64,000 nt of DNA from Bin87 sp965221295 (lineage in GTDB: Bacteria > Chloroflexota > Dehalococcoidia > Lucifugimonadales > UBA3495). The stretch spans positions 1,860,001 through 1,924,000 of the forward strand of contig OZ244879.1 of NCBI GenBank assembly GCA_965221295.1. Reading direction: 5' to 3'. The notes under the pieces are model-generated. The model did no database searches, had not been told where the DNA came from, and saw only the letters and a program-made list of their open reading frames with translations. Position numbers and translations under genes: made by a program. Numbering within the stretch: the first letter of the stretch is position 1; each line of letters opens with the position of its first letter. This document shows, in pieces, positions 35,401-44,092 of this stretch.

Positions 35401-38400
35401 ACGGTGGTCTTCCCGACGCCGCCATCGCTGGCAGACTGCCCGCTGGTGTCGGTGTCCCAGTAGCTGGCGGTGACGGAGCCGTTGTCGTCTTGGCCCACCA
35501 AACCGCCTACATAGGTGCGGCCCGCCACTTTGCCAGTGGAGTAGCTACGCAATACGTTGGCCCAATTGTTGTCGCCAACCAGTCCCCCAATAGCCTCGCG
35601 TCCGCTGACATTTCCCGTGGCGTAGCTGTCGGTAACCGTTGAGTGGCTGATCCTACCTACCAGCCCTCCTACTGGCAGCGACCCATGGACCGACCCGGTG
35701 GCGTAACTGGAATCAATCCTGCCTCCGCTCAAGTAGCCAGCCAACCCGCCGGTGGTGTAACCGCCGTCAACCGGGCCGGTGGCGTAGGAATGCGTGATGT
35801 CTGAATAATCGGCCCTTGAGACCAAGCCTCCGGACAACGGCCCGGGAGACCCTGCCGCGACATTGGCGTGGCTGTGGGTTATGGTGGCGTTTCTTGCCCC
35901 GCCCACGAGTCCTCCGGCGCCTTCCAGGCTGGCGTACACGCTTCCCGTCGCATGGCTGGATTCTACCCGCGCTTCAAGCGCTCCGACCAGCGCTCCGACG
36001 TAGTAGCCGCCGCGCACCTGGGCGTTTTCGAGCCCAATGTTTCTGATGACCGCCGGTCTGTAAACGTATCCGAACAGGCCAACGTAGGCCCTGCCGGTCT
36101 GGTTGATGAACAGGTTCTTGATGACGTGTCCATTGCCCTCAAAAACTGCGCGGAACGTGACGTCCTTGTTCAAGTAGTTCGACGATGGCGCTTCATCGTA
36201 TCCGATGGTGTACCAACCTTTGCCGTCGTTCCAATAATCGTCCCCGGAGATGTCGGTTCGACCGTCGCCGTTGGTGTCGAAATCCAAGTCAGTGGTGAGT
36301 TCGTAACCAGCGCAACCGTCGCTGGGGCAGCCTAACCCGCTGACGGCGTTGAGGAAGGCCGCCCGGTAGCTGGGTCTGTCATCAACGTCGTCGGCCACGC
36401 CGTCGCCATCCAAGTCCCAGCGCAAGGCGTTCAGTTGGGCCAGATTCGAAACGTCGATCAGGCCGTCGTCATCGGCATCGTAGTCTGGTCGCTGCACACC
36501 GAACTCCTGCCAGGTGGCCAACCCGTCCCGGTTGAAATCGACCTTCAGCGCCGGGTATTGCGTCGCGGCGCCGTAGTCCCAGTGGTCCGAACCCCAAGCC
36601 GAATAGATGCCGGTATTGCCGGCGGGAGTCTGCAACTCGTCTGTGGTCTTCCCGGCGCCGCCAACGCTCGCGGATTGCCCACTGGTATCGGTATCCCAGT
36701 AGCTGGAGGCGAAGGAGCCTCCTTTGCTGTCGCCGATCAGGCCGCCAAAGCGGCTGGAGGCGGACACCTTACCGGTGGAGTAGCTACGGTTCGCGGACCC
36801 GCCGTTGTTGTAGCCAATCAACCCGCCCACCAAGTTATTGCCGCTTACCAAGCCGGAAGCATAGCTGTCGTTGATGCCGCCCTGGTTGAAGCCGGCCAAA
36901 CCGCCCACCAGGCTAACTCCTTCTACAGGACCGGCAGCGTAGGAGGAAATTATATTTGTGCTTTCCAGCGCGGCCCCGGTCAGGCCGCCAACCTGGCTGG
37001 AAGTTCCCTTCACTACGACATCGGCATAACTTGCCTTTATCTCGGCATATTGAGCGCCGCCAAACAGGCCGCCAACCCCCAGCTTTCCGGAAACCCTTCC
37101 CGTTGCGTAGGCGTTCTCTACGTCGGCCTCGTTGCCGCCCGCCAGCGTTCCTACCCAAAAGCTCCCGGTCACCTGAGCGTCCACCACGCCAACATTCCTG
37201 ATGGCGCCGGAGGCGCCAGTGTATGCGAAAAGACCGGTATAGTTCGTCGTCCCTTTCCGGTGAATAAACAGGTTCTTGACAACATGCCCGTTGCCTTCAA
37301 ACGTGGCTTGATACCGGTTGTATATGTAGTTGATGTCTAGGCCATAGCCAATCGGCTCCCAGCCCTTGCCGCCGTTCCAATAATCGTCCCCGGCGATGTC
37401 GGCCTGGCCATCGCCATTGGTGTCGAAGTCCAGATCAGTGGTCAGTTCATAGCCCACGCACACCTGATCTTCGGAATCCACCTCGTCTTCATTGCAGCCC
37501 ATGCCGGTCAAGGCGTTGAGGAAGGCGGCCGAGTAGCCCGCGCTGTCGCCAGCATGGTCTGCAGCGCCGTCGCCATCCAGGTCCCACCGGATGGCGTTGA
37601 GCTGGGCCAGGTTGGCCACTTCGATCAAGCCGTCATCGTCAGTGTCATGGTCCGCTCGCTGGTTGCCGAACTCCTGCCAGGTGGCGTCGCCATCGCCATC
37701 AAAATCGACCTTCAGGGCCGGGTACTGAACGGCCGTGCCGAAGTCCCACTTGGTGGCATCCCAGGATGCGTAGATGCCAGACGCGCTGGTCGGGGCAGTC
37801 AGTTCGCTGGTGGTCTTGCCCATTCCGCAGAGGCCCGACTCCTGGCCGCCGCGCTGGGAATCCCAGAAATTGTCAGCGCAAATCGGGTGGCGCGACGTGC
37901 CGTAGATTCCGCCCAGCAAACCAATATTGAGGTGTTCGCCATCGGCCGCCGCGAATGAGAAACTGTCGGTGATGTTCGTGGCGCCTGATTTCCCAATAAT
38001 CAAGCCCACCAGTCCACCGTTGTATTCTTTGCTACCACCAACTTTCCCTGTAGCGTAACTGTTCGTGATGCTGGGCGCATGGCTATTGTGGTTGTAGCCG
38101 ACTAACCCGCCTACGCTGAGGCCACTGTAGGAAGAGTCAACCCAGACGTCTACCCAGGTATAAGAGGAGTCGATTTGGCCACTGTTGCAGCCCGCCAACC
38201 CCCCGGCCATGAGGCTTCCATTGACCGCTCCGGTCGCAAAGGCATTGCTCACGGATCCTTCGTTGGAGCCAACAAGGCTGCCAGTGCAATCGTCTCCGGT
38301 TACGTTGACGTTGGTAAGACCAATATTCTGGACCTTCGCGTTATCTCGAATCTTACGGATCAAGGCGGCTGCGTAAGCGTTTTCACGGTTGATATAGAGG

Positions 38401-38840
38401 TTGTCAATGGTGTGGCCATTGCCATTGAACGCCGTGGCGAGAGAGCCGATGTGGTCCCAACCCTCGCCGTCGTTCCAATAATCGTCGCCGGCGATGTCCG
38501 TCCGGCCATCTCCATTGGTGTCGAAGTCCAGGTCGACGGTGAGTTCGTAGCCGTCGCAGCCGTCGCTGGGGCAGCCCATTCCGGTCAAGGCGTTGAGGAA
38601 GGCGGCCGAGTAGCCCGCGCTGTCGCCAGCGTGGTCTGCGGCGCCGTCGCCGTCCAGGTCCCACCGAATGGCGCTGAGCTGGGCCAGGTTGGCCACTTCG
38701 ATCAGGCCGTCATCGTCAGCGTCATAGTCTATGTCGCTGCCTTGCGCCGCAGCGTCGCCGGCCCAAACCGCGCCCGCGGCCACGATCAGCAACGTGGCCA
38801 TTGCTACCCAAATGGAGATGCGACGGAGATGGTTGAACAT
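32457..38840 (-). CDS. Giant secreted GLUG-repeat surface protein, 2127 aa
   Basis: Paralogue of the protein at 3756. The start is ATG 38840 (GGAG 8 nt upstream, as in the paralogue), giving a signal peptide MFNHLRRISIWVAMATLLIV ending near AAAQG. Five units begin near residues 37, 397, 785, 1198 and 1538, each with the Asp-rich opener (DADDDGLIEVANLAQL), a Cys-pair CPSDGCxGYEL block, GLUG repeats and a closing WDFG...QYPALK block. One unit carries a longer Cys block (GCNEDEVDSEDQVCVGYEL). The last unit and the C-terminal double domain (~1890-2127) are the parts most like the paralogue, including matching RDSWADGLVIV and HGPLTGQQ segments. There is no anchor motif. Function is unknown; secretion is well supported. 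Confidence 0.9.
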   Translation of the reverse strand: MFNHLRRISIWVAMATLLIVAAGAVWAGDAAAQGSDIDYDADDDGLIEVANLAQLSAIRWDLDGDGAADHAGDSAGYSAAFLNALTGMGCPSDGCDGYELTVDLDFDTNGDGRTDIAGDDYWNDGEGWDHIGSLATAFNGNGHTIDNLYINRENAYAAALIRKIRDNAKVQNIGLTNVNVTGDDCTGSLVGSNEGSVSNAFATGAVNGSLMAGGLAGCNSGQIDSSYTWVDVWVDSSYSGLSVGGLVGYNHNSHAPSITNSYATGKVGGSKEYNGGLVGLIIGKSGATNITDSFSFAAADGEHLNIGLLGGIYGTSRHPICADNFWDSQRGGQESGLCGMGKTTSELTAPTSASGIYASWDATKWDFGTAVQYPALKVDFDGDGDATWQEFGNQRADHDTDDDGLIEVANLAQLNAIRWDLDGDGAADHAGDSAGYSAAFLNALTGMGCNEDEVDSEDQVCVGYELTTDLDFDTNGDGQADIAGDDYWNGGKGWEPIGYGLDINYIYNRYQATFEGNGHVVKNLFIHRKGTTNYTGLFAYTGASGAIRNVGVVDAQVTGSFWVGTLAGGNEADVENAYATGRVSGKLGVGGLFGGAQYAEIKASYADVVVKGTSSQVGGLTGAALESTNIISSYAAGPVEGVSLVGGLAGFNQGGINDSYASGLVSGNNLVGGLIGYNNGGSANRSYSTGKVSASSRFGGLIGDSKGGSFASSYWDTDTSGQSASVGGAGKTTDELQTPAGNTGIYSAWGSDHWDYGAATQYPALKVDFNRDGLATWQEFGVQRPDYDADDDGLIDVSNLAQLNALRWDLDGDGVADDVDDRPSYRAAFLNAVSGLGCPSDGCAGYELTTDLDFDTNGDGRTDISGDDYWNDGKGWYTIGYDEAPSSNYLNKDVTFRAVFEGNGHVIKNLFINQTGRAYVGLFGYVYRPAVIRNIGLENAQVRGGYYVGALVGALEARVESSHATGSVYASLEGAGGLVGGARNATITHSHANVAAGSPGPLSGGLVSRADYSDITHSYATGPVDGGYTTGGLAGYLSGGRIDSSYATGSVHGSLPVGGLVGRISHSTVTDSYATGNVSGREAIGGLVGDNNWANVLRSYSTGKVAGRTYVGGLVGQDDNGSVTASYWDTDTSGQSASDGGVGKTTVELQAPTGKTGVYADWSADLWDFGTATQRPALKVDLDGNGTPTWQEFGPQRADYDADSDGLLEISTLSQLNAIRWDPNGDGVVADGDFVNYRTAFSNAILDMGCPDHGCVGYELIADLNLDTNHNRRADSSDAYWNDGAGWEPIGSYSTILEGNGHAIARLHINRVGAEPVGLFGQLTSGAEVRNLALTNVDITSGGDAGAFAGRMVTSGIRGSYATGSVSGGGDNASVGGLAGKASGHPSRQDTFRDTYSLVNVASVGTGSRVGGLVGALSASGSSQPWIANSFAAGPVHSTAPATAGGLVGESETDFTWISNSYWDRQTSGWDTSAVGSRQTQKRLQSNRGIFHRWSSSVWDFGSSSQYPALKYDTDGDGAATAAEFGHQPRAATIPAVDLDADNDGLIEVSNKAQLNAIRWDLDGDGSPSSNGDDYWDAFNGGNEAAAPCVGVPCHGYELTDHINLDSQPWAPIGNDSDYWNATFRGNGHTISHLFIHSDDTTDNYGLFGETSSDSVIEGVYIYSPDVVSYGGNPDDNEHNNAGALVGMNRGIVRESGMSYVWGDICRISALVAAGGLVGGNKGIVERSWARCGDVKSNRAGGGLVGFNHSGATVRDSWADGLVIVNPGGGKKGALVGRNFGTIRRAFSLGETRRNGSTNHGPLTGQQEGAVAQGFYVGSYDQREFGGINRTDVQMRAPDASDLSFFAHWPLDLWDLGDDEQYSALRVDANGDGYSTLWEIGSQRPSDHFEHKPVFVDGNAAHSIWKEGLSLRFRKADGDANTRVDGVGYRIAQKGEACHEWFGGSVVMLGETNGRATLTEDDGVYTLVLDRGGAWAFRPNGRVCIDVGFINTEGQGSPGRRYHDIHMPAGGAPESKPIKAAEAIIDDGSVALWFETNPYDRVRGVGYRVAREGNACEDWTGGSGVFHPGDEIDGATLTQVGGLWRLGLPVGEEHIMEPHHRYCVDVTAFNDYGEAGTGRRWEFITGN

Positions 38841-38897
38841 GGCGCTGACTCCGAAAATCTGTCGAGAAGTCTGTGCTCGCATTTGACGTTTTGCGGG

Positions 38898-38926
38898 ATA
38901 CTATCGCAGGTTACGAATTCCCGCAA
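38898..38926 (-). promoter_or_regulatory. Promoter of the second giant GLUG gene
   Basis: On the minus strand: TTGCGG (38926-38921), a 17-bp spacer, TAGTAT (38903-38898). Boxes and spacing are identical to those at 3670-3698. The rest of the spacer from 38927 to 39174, toward the lipoprotein gene, shows nothing recognisable. Confidence 0.7.
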
Positions 38927-39174
38927 GCCTGCGCGCCTCGACAGCGTGATCGATCCTGCGAATCGGGTCCATCCCTTTATTTCGTTCTCCAAGACCAATG
39001 CTCAAACGGCCATCGGTCAACAACACGAGCGCTTTGACTCATGGAAACGCAACATTGACGCAATCAGCGCCGTGGCAATAGCGCGGTCGCCTCATGCGCG
39101 ACGTTTGCCGCGATGCAGGAGAGTTCTGGGAAAAAAGCGCACGGCGCTGGCGGAGCGTTTCGCGCCCGGCGACC

Positions 39175-41244
39175 TCACGGCGTCACCACGTATTCCACGT
39201 GCGCCAACATGCGGGAGCCATGGTAAACCCGGGCGCGATGTTGCCCGGGCGCCCACGGCTCTCCTGACCCCGGGCCAATTGACAGCCATTGCGTCCCACC
39301 CCGGTACTGCGACGCGGCGTTGATGGCGAAATCGCGCCGGCTGAACACAAACCCGTCCTGATACGATTCCACTAACTGCAACGGTATGTCCACTGGATCG
39401 CCGGTCACGCGGTACGAATATTCCAAGGTTAGGAAGACTGGGGCGCTGGCGTCACGGGCGGAAAACCCTGCCACGGGCTGCCCCGTTTTGCCAACGGCGA
39501 TGTACGCGCGGTCGATCCGTCCATCGACGTTGGGCAACGCTGCATCTACCGCGCTGGCATCCAAACCGGTGGCGCCAAAGGGCGCTGAACCGTCATACCA
39601 GCGCGCGATTATCGCCTCAATGTCGTCGTTGGTTGGTGCGCCAAACGCCGTCCGCAGGTTTTCAATCCCCGGCAATTTCCGCGCCAATCCATCGGCGTCG
39701 TGTTCGGCCAGGGACAGCCGGTACAGCTCTCTAAATCCCCGCTGGAAATCGGCGTCTCCAAGGTTGCGGTACAGATCCAGGAATAAACGCTCGCCCAACG
39801 AATAGTTGCACGCAAAGGGATCCGAATCGAGAGTTGCCGCCAGGGACTCCAACTCCGCAATGTTGTTGACATAAGCGCACGGATAATTGTTGGCATCCAA
39901 AGGCCTACCCGCCCGGTCCGCCTCTGATACCGAGGCCATCAGTTCGGCGGCGCCCTCGTCAATCCAGTCCGCGTTGTTGTTCCAGTAGTAGTGTGCGACC
40001 TCGTGAGCTATGATCAGTCCCGCCACTTCCGCCTCATGGCTGCCGTCGTCCACGTCATACTGGGGCCGGATGGCTATGCTGGAGCCAACGTTGACGCCGG
40101 TGGAAGATCCGGGTACTGCCAACTCAAATAGTAGGCCAACGTAGTCGGTGGGCAGCTCTTCTTGCATGAACTCTTCCGCATGGAGCGCAGAGGAGTGCAG
40201 CAGGTCCATGCTCCGCGCGGAGCCGGGCCCGGTGCGGATGATGGCCAGTAGCGTCGCGCCTGAAAGAGGCAGTTCTACGGCCCGCGTTTCAACCGTCACC
40301 CGGTCGGGGTCCAGTAGAGCGCCGATCAAGCTGGGATTCGTTCTGGCGACCCCAGCCAATGTCGCGATTATCATCGCCCAATCGTTGGTAATGCCGCCCC
40401 TGAGCGAGGGATGATTCAGTATATCCTGAAACAACTCGAGGTCGCGGAATGCAATGACCTGCAACGATCGCAATGCCGCCGCGTCCGGCGCGTCGATCGC
40501 TTGCGTAAAGGGCATGTTTGCTATGCGCAGCGCCGCATTCGGGTCCGACTGCGCGATGAGCGCCAGGTCCCGTACGATGGCCTCCGCATTGCGGGTGACC
40601 GTACCAGCCAACCAGGGGAGACCTGCCACCCGCTCGGCGGCCGCGGGATTCCGCTGCGCGATGATCAACAGGTTCTGCGCCGTGGCGGCCTCGGAGTCAT
40701 CGAGTCCATCCTGCAGCCACGGTCTGCCCACCAGGGACCAGAATAACGGTCCATGAAACGCCGCCAACTGGGTCAGAGACTCTGCTCCTACGACTTCACT
40801 GGCTGCCACTCCGTCCGCCAACCACGGGAGAGCGGCAATGGCCTTGGCGGATTCAGGTTCAGATTGAAGCAGGTATTCCGCGTTCTGCAATGACCGAAAA
40901 TCGCGACGGATTCCCTGATGCGGCGTATCTGGGTCGGTTTCTGGCGACACGACCCTCGCTGTTATTGGCGTCGGTCCCGCAGAGGCAAGCGCCGCGCGGG
41001 TCGCGCCGGGGCCCATCGGCATTGCGTTGGCTGGTTCTGGGTCGCCGCTGCGGGCGCGCGTTGCGGCGGATGGATCCGGGGCGCCGCTGATCGCAGTCAG
41101 AGTTGCCTTGGAGTTGGCCGTGGCGGCCCGGATAACCGGCGGCCCCTCGGTAGCTCCATTATACTCGGAGCCGCCGCAAGCCATCGTGGCGACCCACGGC
41201 GAAGCCAACAACAGGAACCAGAGCAACAAGGAAGCGCGGCGCAT
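39175..41244 (-). CDS. Putative lipoprotein with helical repeats and an HExxH metalloprotease-like domain
   Basis: Predicted envelope protein, 689 aa. The N terminus MRRASLLLWFLLLASPW leads to TMACGG, a near-lipobox with an unusual Thr at -3, then a low-complexity Ala/Thr/Pro linker (~25-105). Residues ~120-300 hold helical repeats with recurring LPWLADGV / RPWLQDGL / LPWLAGTV motifs. The C-terminal half has His412-Glu413-Val-Ala-His416 (AHEVAHYYWNN) followed by WIDEGAAELMAS with Glu432, the gluzincin layout for a zinc peptidase. The last ~100 residues look beta-rich. The start is ATG 41244; no Shine-Dalgarno sequence is visible, but TATACT lies 6 nt upstream, so a leaderless transcript is possible. 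No substrate is evident. Confidence 0.78.
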   Translation of the reverse strand: MRRASLLLWFLLLASPWVATMACGGSEYNGATEGPPVIRAATANSKATLTAISGAPDPSAATRARSGDPEPANAMPMGPGATRAALASAGPTPITARVVSPETDPDTPHQGIRRDFRSLQNAEYLLQSEPESAKAIAALPWLADGVAASEVVGAESLTQLAAFHGPLFWSLVGRPWLQDGLDDSEAATAQNLLIIAQRNPAAAERVAGLPWLAGTVTRNAEAIVRDLALIAQSDPNAALRIANMPFTQAIDAPDAAALRSLQVIAFRDLELFQDILNHPSLRGGITNDWAMIIATLAGVARTNPSLIGALLDPDRVTVETRAVELPLSGATLLAIIRTGPGSARSMDLLHSSALHAEEFMQEELPTDYVGLLFELAVPGSSTGVNVGSSIAIRPQYDVDDGSHEAEVAGLIIAHEVAHYYWNNNADWIDEGAAELMASVSEADRAGRPLDANNYPCAYVNNIAELESLAATLDSDPFACNYSLGERLFLDLYRNLGDADFQRGFRELYRLSLAEHDADGLARKLPGIENLRTAFGAPTNDDIEAIIARWYDGSAPFGATGLDASAVDAALPNVDGRIDRAYIAVGKTGQPVAGFSARDASAPVFLTLEYSYRVTGDPVDIPLQLVESYQDGFVFSRRDFAINAASQYRGGTQWLSIGPGSGEPWAPGQHRARVYHGSRMLAHVEYVVTP

Positions 41245-41250
41245 GGTTAC

Positions 41251-41283
41251 AGTATAAGGATGGTGCGCGATGTGCGCTATAAT
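41251..41283. promoter_or_regulatory. Divergent -10 boxes between the lipoprotein and SDR genes
   Basis: A perfect TATAAT at 41278-41283 reads rightward and would serve the SDR gene, about 40 nt before its ATG. TATACT reads leftward at 41256-41251, only 6 nt before the lipoprotein ATG. Neither has a convincing -35 box. Confidence 0.5.
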
Positions 41284-41327
41284 GCCGGCATCCAACACGA
41301 AACTCAGCGATTCGAGGAGACAGGTAC

Positions 41328-42080
41328 ATGGGCAAGCTGGAAGGCAGAGTGGCGTTGATCACCGGATCGGGCCGCAACATCGGCCGGGCGACGGCGTTGA
41401 TGATGGCCGCGGAGGGAGCGAACATCGTGGTCAACGCTCGCAGCAATCGAGACGAAGCTGAGGCCACCGCGGCTGCGGTTGAGGAGCTGGGCGTGAAGGC
41501 CCTGCCGGTTCTAGCCGACGTGTCCCAAAAGGACCAGGTGGACGCCATGATCGAAGCGGCTATGTCCACCTTCGGTCGCATCGACATCCTCATCAACAAC
41601 GCCGCCATTCGCCCGCACAAGCCATTCACCGAATTGACCCTCGAAGATTGGGAATACGTGCGCGGCGTGGTGCTGGACGGGTCCTTCTACACCACGCGGG
41701 GCGTCATCCAACAGATGGTGGACAATAATTTCGGGCGCATCGTGTTCCTCACCGGAGACGGCGCGTTTCGTGGCAGTCCCCTACGGGCTCACGTATCGGC
41801 CGCGAAGATGGGATTGGTGGGCATGGCGCGGGCCTTGGCGTCGGAATTCGCGCCCCACAACATCCGCGTCAACGTCATTGCGCCCGGCAGCATCGACACG
41901 TCGAGGGCCAACCCCGAGTGGTACGCCGGCCGGGTGCCGGATTCGTCAGGCATACCGCTGGGACGGCAGGGTAAACCGGAAGAGATCGCCTCGGCCGTCA
42001 CCTTCCTGTGCACCGAAGACGGAGGTTTCGTAACTGGCCAAACGCTGCACGTAAACGGCGGCCAAGGCTACTTCGGGTGA
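41328..42080 (+). CDS. SDR-family NAD(P)-dependent oxidoreductase (FabG-like)
   Basis: Classical short-chain dehydrogenase, 250 aa. The cofactor loop is ALITGSGRNIGRATALMM (TGxxxxIG, near residues 12-25). The structural motif is LINNAAIRP (NNAA), and the C terminus TFLCTEDGGFVTGQTLHVNG is typical of FabG-like enzymes. At the usual YxxxK position the sequence reads LRAHVSAAKMGLVG: the catalytic Tyr appears to be replaced by His (H-V-S-A-A-K), while Lys is kept. That substitution could reduce or alter activity. GAGGAG lies about 8 nt upstream of the ATG. The family acts on alcohols, ketones and 3-oxoacyl groups; the substrate is unknown. Confidence 0.88.
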   Translation: MGKLEGRVALITGSGRNIGRATALMMAAEGANIVVNARSNRDEAEATAAAVEELGVKALPVLADVSQKDQVDAMIEAAMSTFGRIDILINNAAIRPHKPFTELTLEDWEYVRGVVLDGSFYTTRGVIQQMVDNNFGRIVFLTGDGAFRGSPLRAHVSAAKMGLVGMARALASEFAPHNIRVNVIAPGSIDTSRANPEWYAGRVPDSSGIPLGRQGKPEEIASAVTFLCTEDGGFVTGQTLHVNGGQGYFG

Positions 42081-42123
42081 GGGGGGCGACGGTGTCCCTG
42101 CACGTCACCGCACAGTGAGTCCC

Positions 42124-43407
42124 ATGATCATCAACCGGATACAGGCGCTCAACTACGGTTGCCTGCGGTACGTGGACGTTCCAATGGACCGCTTTCACTT
42201 GCTTATTGGCCCCAACGCCAGCGGCAAGAGCACCCTGATGGACGCAATCAAGTTCGTCTCCGACGTGGTGCGAGACGGGGTGGAGTCGGCTTGGATGACA
42301 CGCACCAAAAACTTCGCAGACTTGGTGTGGGGGCGTCCGGGCGAGCCGGAAAAGCAGAAATTTGAGATAGCCTTGGAGTTTGTGCTATCCGATGATGTCC
42401 GAGAGCTTTTGCCAGCTGATAAAGATTACCGATTCTTTCGGTATATGCTATCGGTAGGGGTGAACCCTGCGACGAACGAGATCGGTATCGACGAGGAACG
42501 GGGGACCCTGCAAGCGAGACAACCCAATCGCGACAGCGTCTGGCAACGGTCTTTCTTCCCGGAACCGTTGGCGCCTATGGCAACGATGTTTCAACGCAGT
42601 CGGCCCGGGATGCGAACAATTTTCGGCAAGAAAAGTAATGGCAGGACCAGGTATTATCCTGAGACAGTTCAAAAGGTCGGCGCTCAAGGGTGGCGTGCTG
42701 CGTTCAATTTGGGGGCGGAACGTTCAGCCTTGTCTATATTGCCTGATGCCGTAGACGATTATCCGGCGACGTCTCGAATTTTGTCGTATTTCAGGGACGG
42801 GATGGCCACCCTGTCTCTCAACAGCGGTCGGATGCGACAAGCGAGTCCTCCCGGTAGTGGATGGGACTTCTTGCCGGACGGTTCCAATGTGCCTTGGGTC
42901 GTTGCCGCCCTGATGGAACAGGATCAACAACGCTATTGCGATTGGGTGGGACACATCCAATGCGCGTTGAGAGATCTGGATTCCTTGCGCGTGGTCCACC
43001 GTCAAGATGACGGCCACAAATACTTGATGCTCAAGTACAAGAACGGACTGGAAGTGCCATCTTGGAAGATTTCAGATGGGACGCTCCGGCTGATGGCGTT
43101 AACGTTGTTGGCATATATGCCTCAAAAATATGGCTTATTGATGATTGAAGAGCCAGAGAACGGCATCCATCCAGGGGCGTTGCAAGAGGTCTTCGATTCC
43201 TTGTCGTCGGTATACGAAGCCCAAGTTCTATTGGCGACCCATTCGCCAGAGTTCGTATCCATTTCAGCCTTGGAACACCTCCTCTGTTTCGGGCGTAACT
43301 CAGATGGCGCCATTGATATAGTGCCCGGAAATCAGCATCCTCGTCTCCGGGATTGGCAACACGATACAAACTTAGGGATGTTCTTCGCCTCGGGTATACT
43401 GGCATGA
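42124..43407 (+). CDS. AAA family ATPase (OLD/RecF-like, ABC-type head)
   Basis: P-loop ATPase of the AAA_15/AAA_21 class, 427 aa. Walker A is GPNASGKST (29-37). The C-terminal lobe holds SDGTLRLMAL (about 317-326, ABC-signature-like), Walker B LLMIEEPENGIHP (338-350, two Glu) and the H-loop LLATHSPEF (His373). The ~270 residues between are variable and lack the long coiled coil of SMC/Rad50. I chose ATG 42124 over GTG 42115. The stop overlaps the next start codon (ATGA), so the two products are almost certainly made together. ATPases of this class paired with a small TOPRIM-like protein are typical of phage-defence modules (OLD, PARIS and related). The role is inferred. Confidence 0.85.
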   Translation: MIINRIQALNYGCLRYVDVPMDRFHLLIGPNASGKSTLMDAIKFVSDVVRDGVESAWMTRTKNFADLVWGRPGEPEKQKFEIALEFVLSDDVRELLPADKDYRFFRYMLSVGVNPATNEIGIDEERGTLQARQPNRDSVWQRSFFPEPLAPMATMFQRSRPGMRTIFGKKSNGRTRYYPETVQKVGAQGWRAAFNLGAERSALSILPDAVDDYPATSRILSYFRDGMATLSLNSGRMRQASPPGSGWDFLPDGSNVPWVVAALMEQDQQRYCDWVGHIQCALRDLDSLRVVHRQDDGHKYLMLKYKNGLEVPSWKISDGTLRLMALTLLAYMPQKYGLLMIEEPENGIHPGALQEVFDSLSSVYEAQVLLATHSPEFVSISALEHLLCFGRNSDGAIDIVPGNQHPRLRDWQHDTNLGMFFASGILA

Positions 43408-44042
43408 GCAGCGACGCCTTGACGAAGGATCTTTTGGTGCTTTCGGCCGACGGAACGATCCAGCGCACCGTTCAGACTTTATTGGAAGAACGCCGTGACT
43501 CCATGGGTATCTCCACAATAACGGTTGACTATCAAACGCATCCTCATCGAGACTCGGGTTGCAGGTCCGCGCCCGAAGCTGTAATCAAACCGTCGCAAGG
43601 CCGTTATGGCAAATTAATGGTATTGTTTGATTTTCACGGTAGTGGCGAAAATCGGCGCACCGCAACTCAGTTAGAGCTGGATTTGGAACGGCATCTTGAG
43701 ATCATGGGCTGGGGCCATGACAACGTTGCGGTGGTGTCCATAGAGCCTGAACTGGAAGCCTGGGTGTTCGGAGCCCATCTCCAACGTATAGGGCGTCTTA
43801 TGAACTGGTCACATCGCCAGTCAGTAAGAAATTGGTTGGAATCTAACGGTCACCTTTCTATTGGCCAAAGCAAGCCAAATGATCCTCAGGCGGCGTTTGA
43901 CCACATGCTTGCATCGCAAAGGAAGAGCCGCTCCAGAAGACTTTTCGTCGATCTTGCCCGCCACGTCAGCTTGAATCATTGTCAGGACCGCGCGTTCCAG
44001 AAGTTCAGAAGCACGTTGCAGCGTTGGTTTCCCGCCAAATAA
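43404..44042 (+). CDS. TOPRIM/MAD4-like partner of the AAA ATPase
   Basis: Small 212-aa protein translated from an ATG overlapping the ATPase stop codon. Its layout suggests a TOPRIM-like fold: a first strand-turn KDLLVLSADGTIQ (9-20), a second strand with FDFHGSG (75-81) and IEPELEAWVFG (113-123). The C terminus has the CQDRAFQKFRSTLQRWFP block. From memory it resembles proteins labelled methylation-associated defence system protein MAD4, which share the VADxN, DPGC, FDxxG, DPELE and LQRWFP pattern; I cannot verify this here. The acidic residues expected of an active TOPRIM are altered (no Glu in the first motif, Asp76-Phe-His78 instead of DxD). Possibly a nuclease, or a sensing subunit. Confidence 0.65.
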   Translation: MSSDALTKDLLVLSADGTIQRTVQTLLEERRDSMGISTITVDYQTHPHRDSGCRSAPEAVIKPSQGRYGKLMVLFDFHGSGENRRTATQLELDLERHLEIMGWGHDNVAVVSIEPELEAWVFGAHLQRIGRLMNWSHRQSVRNWLESNGHLSIGQSKPNDPQAAFDHMLASQRKSRSRRLFVDLARHVSLNHCQDRAFQKFRSTLQRWFPAK

Positions 44043-44092
44043 GGCAGCGAACAGCCCACATGTGCGCTGCCCCGCCTGCATCGCCGTCCCCC

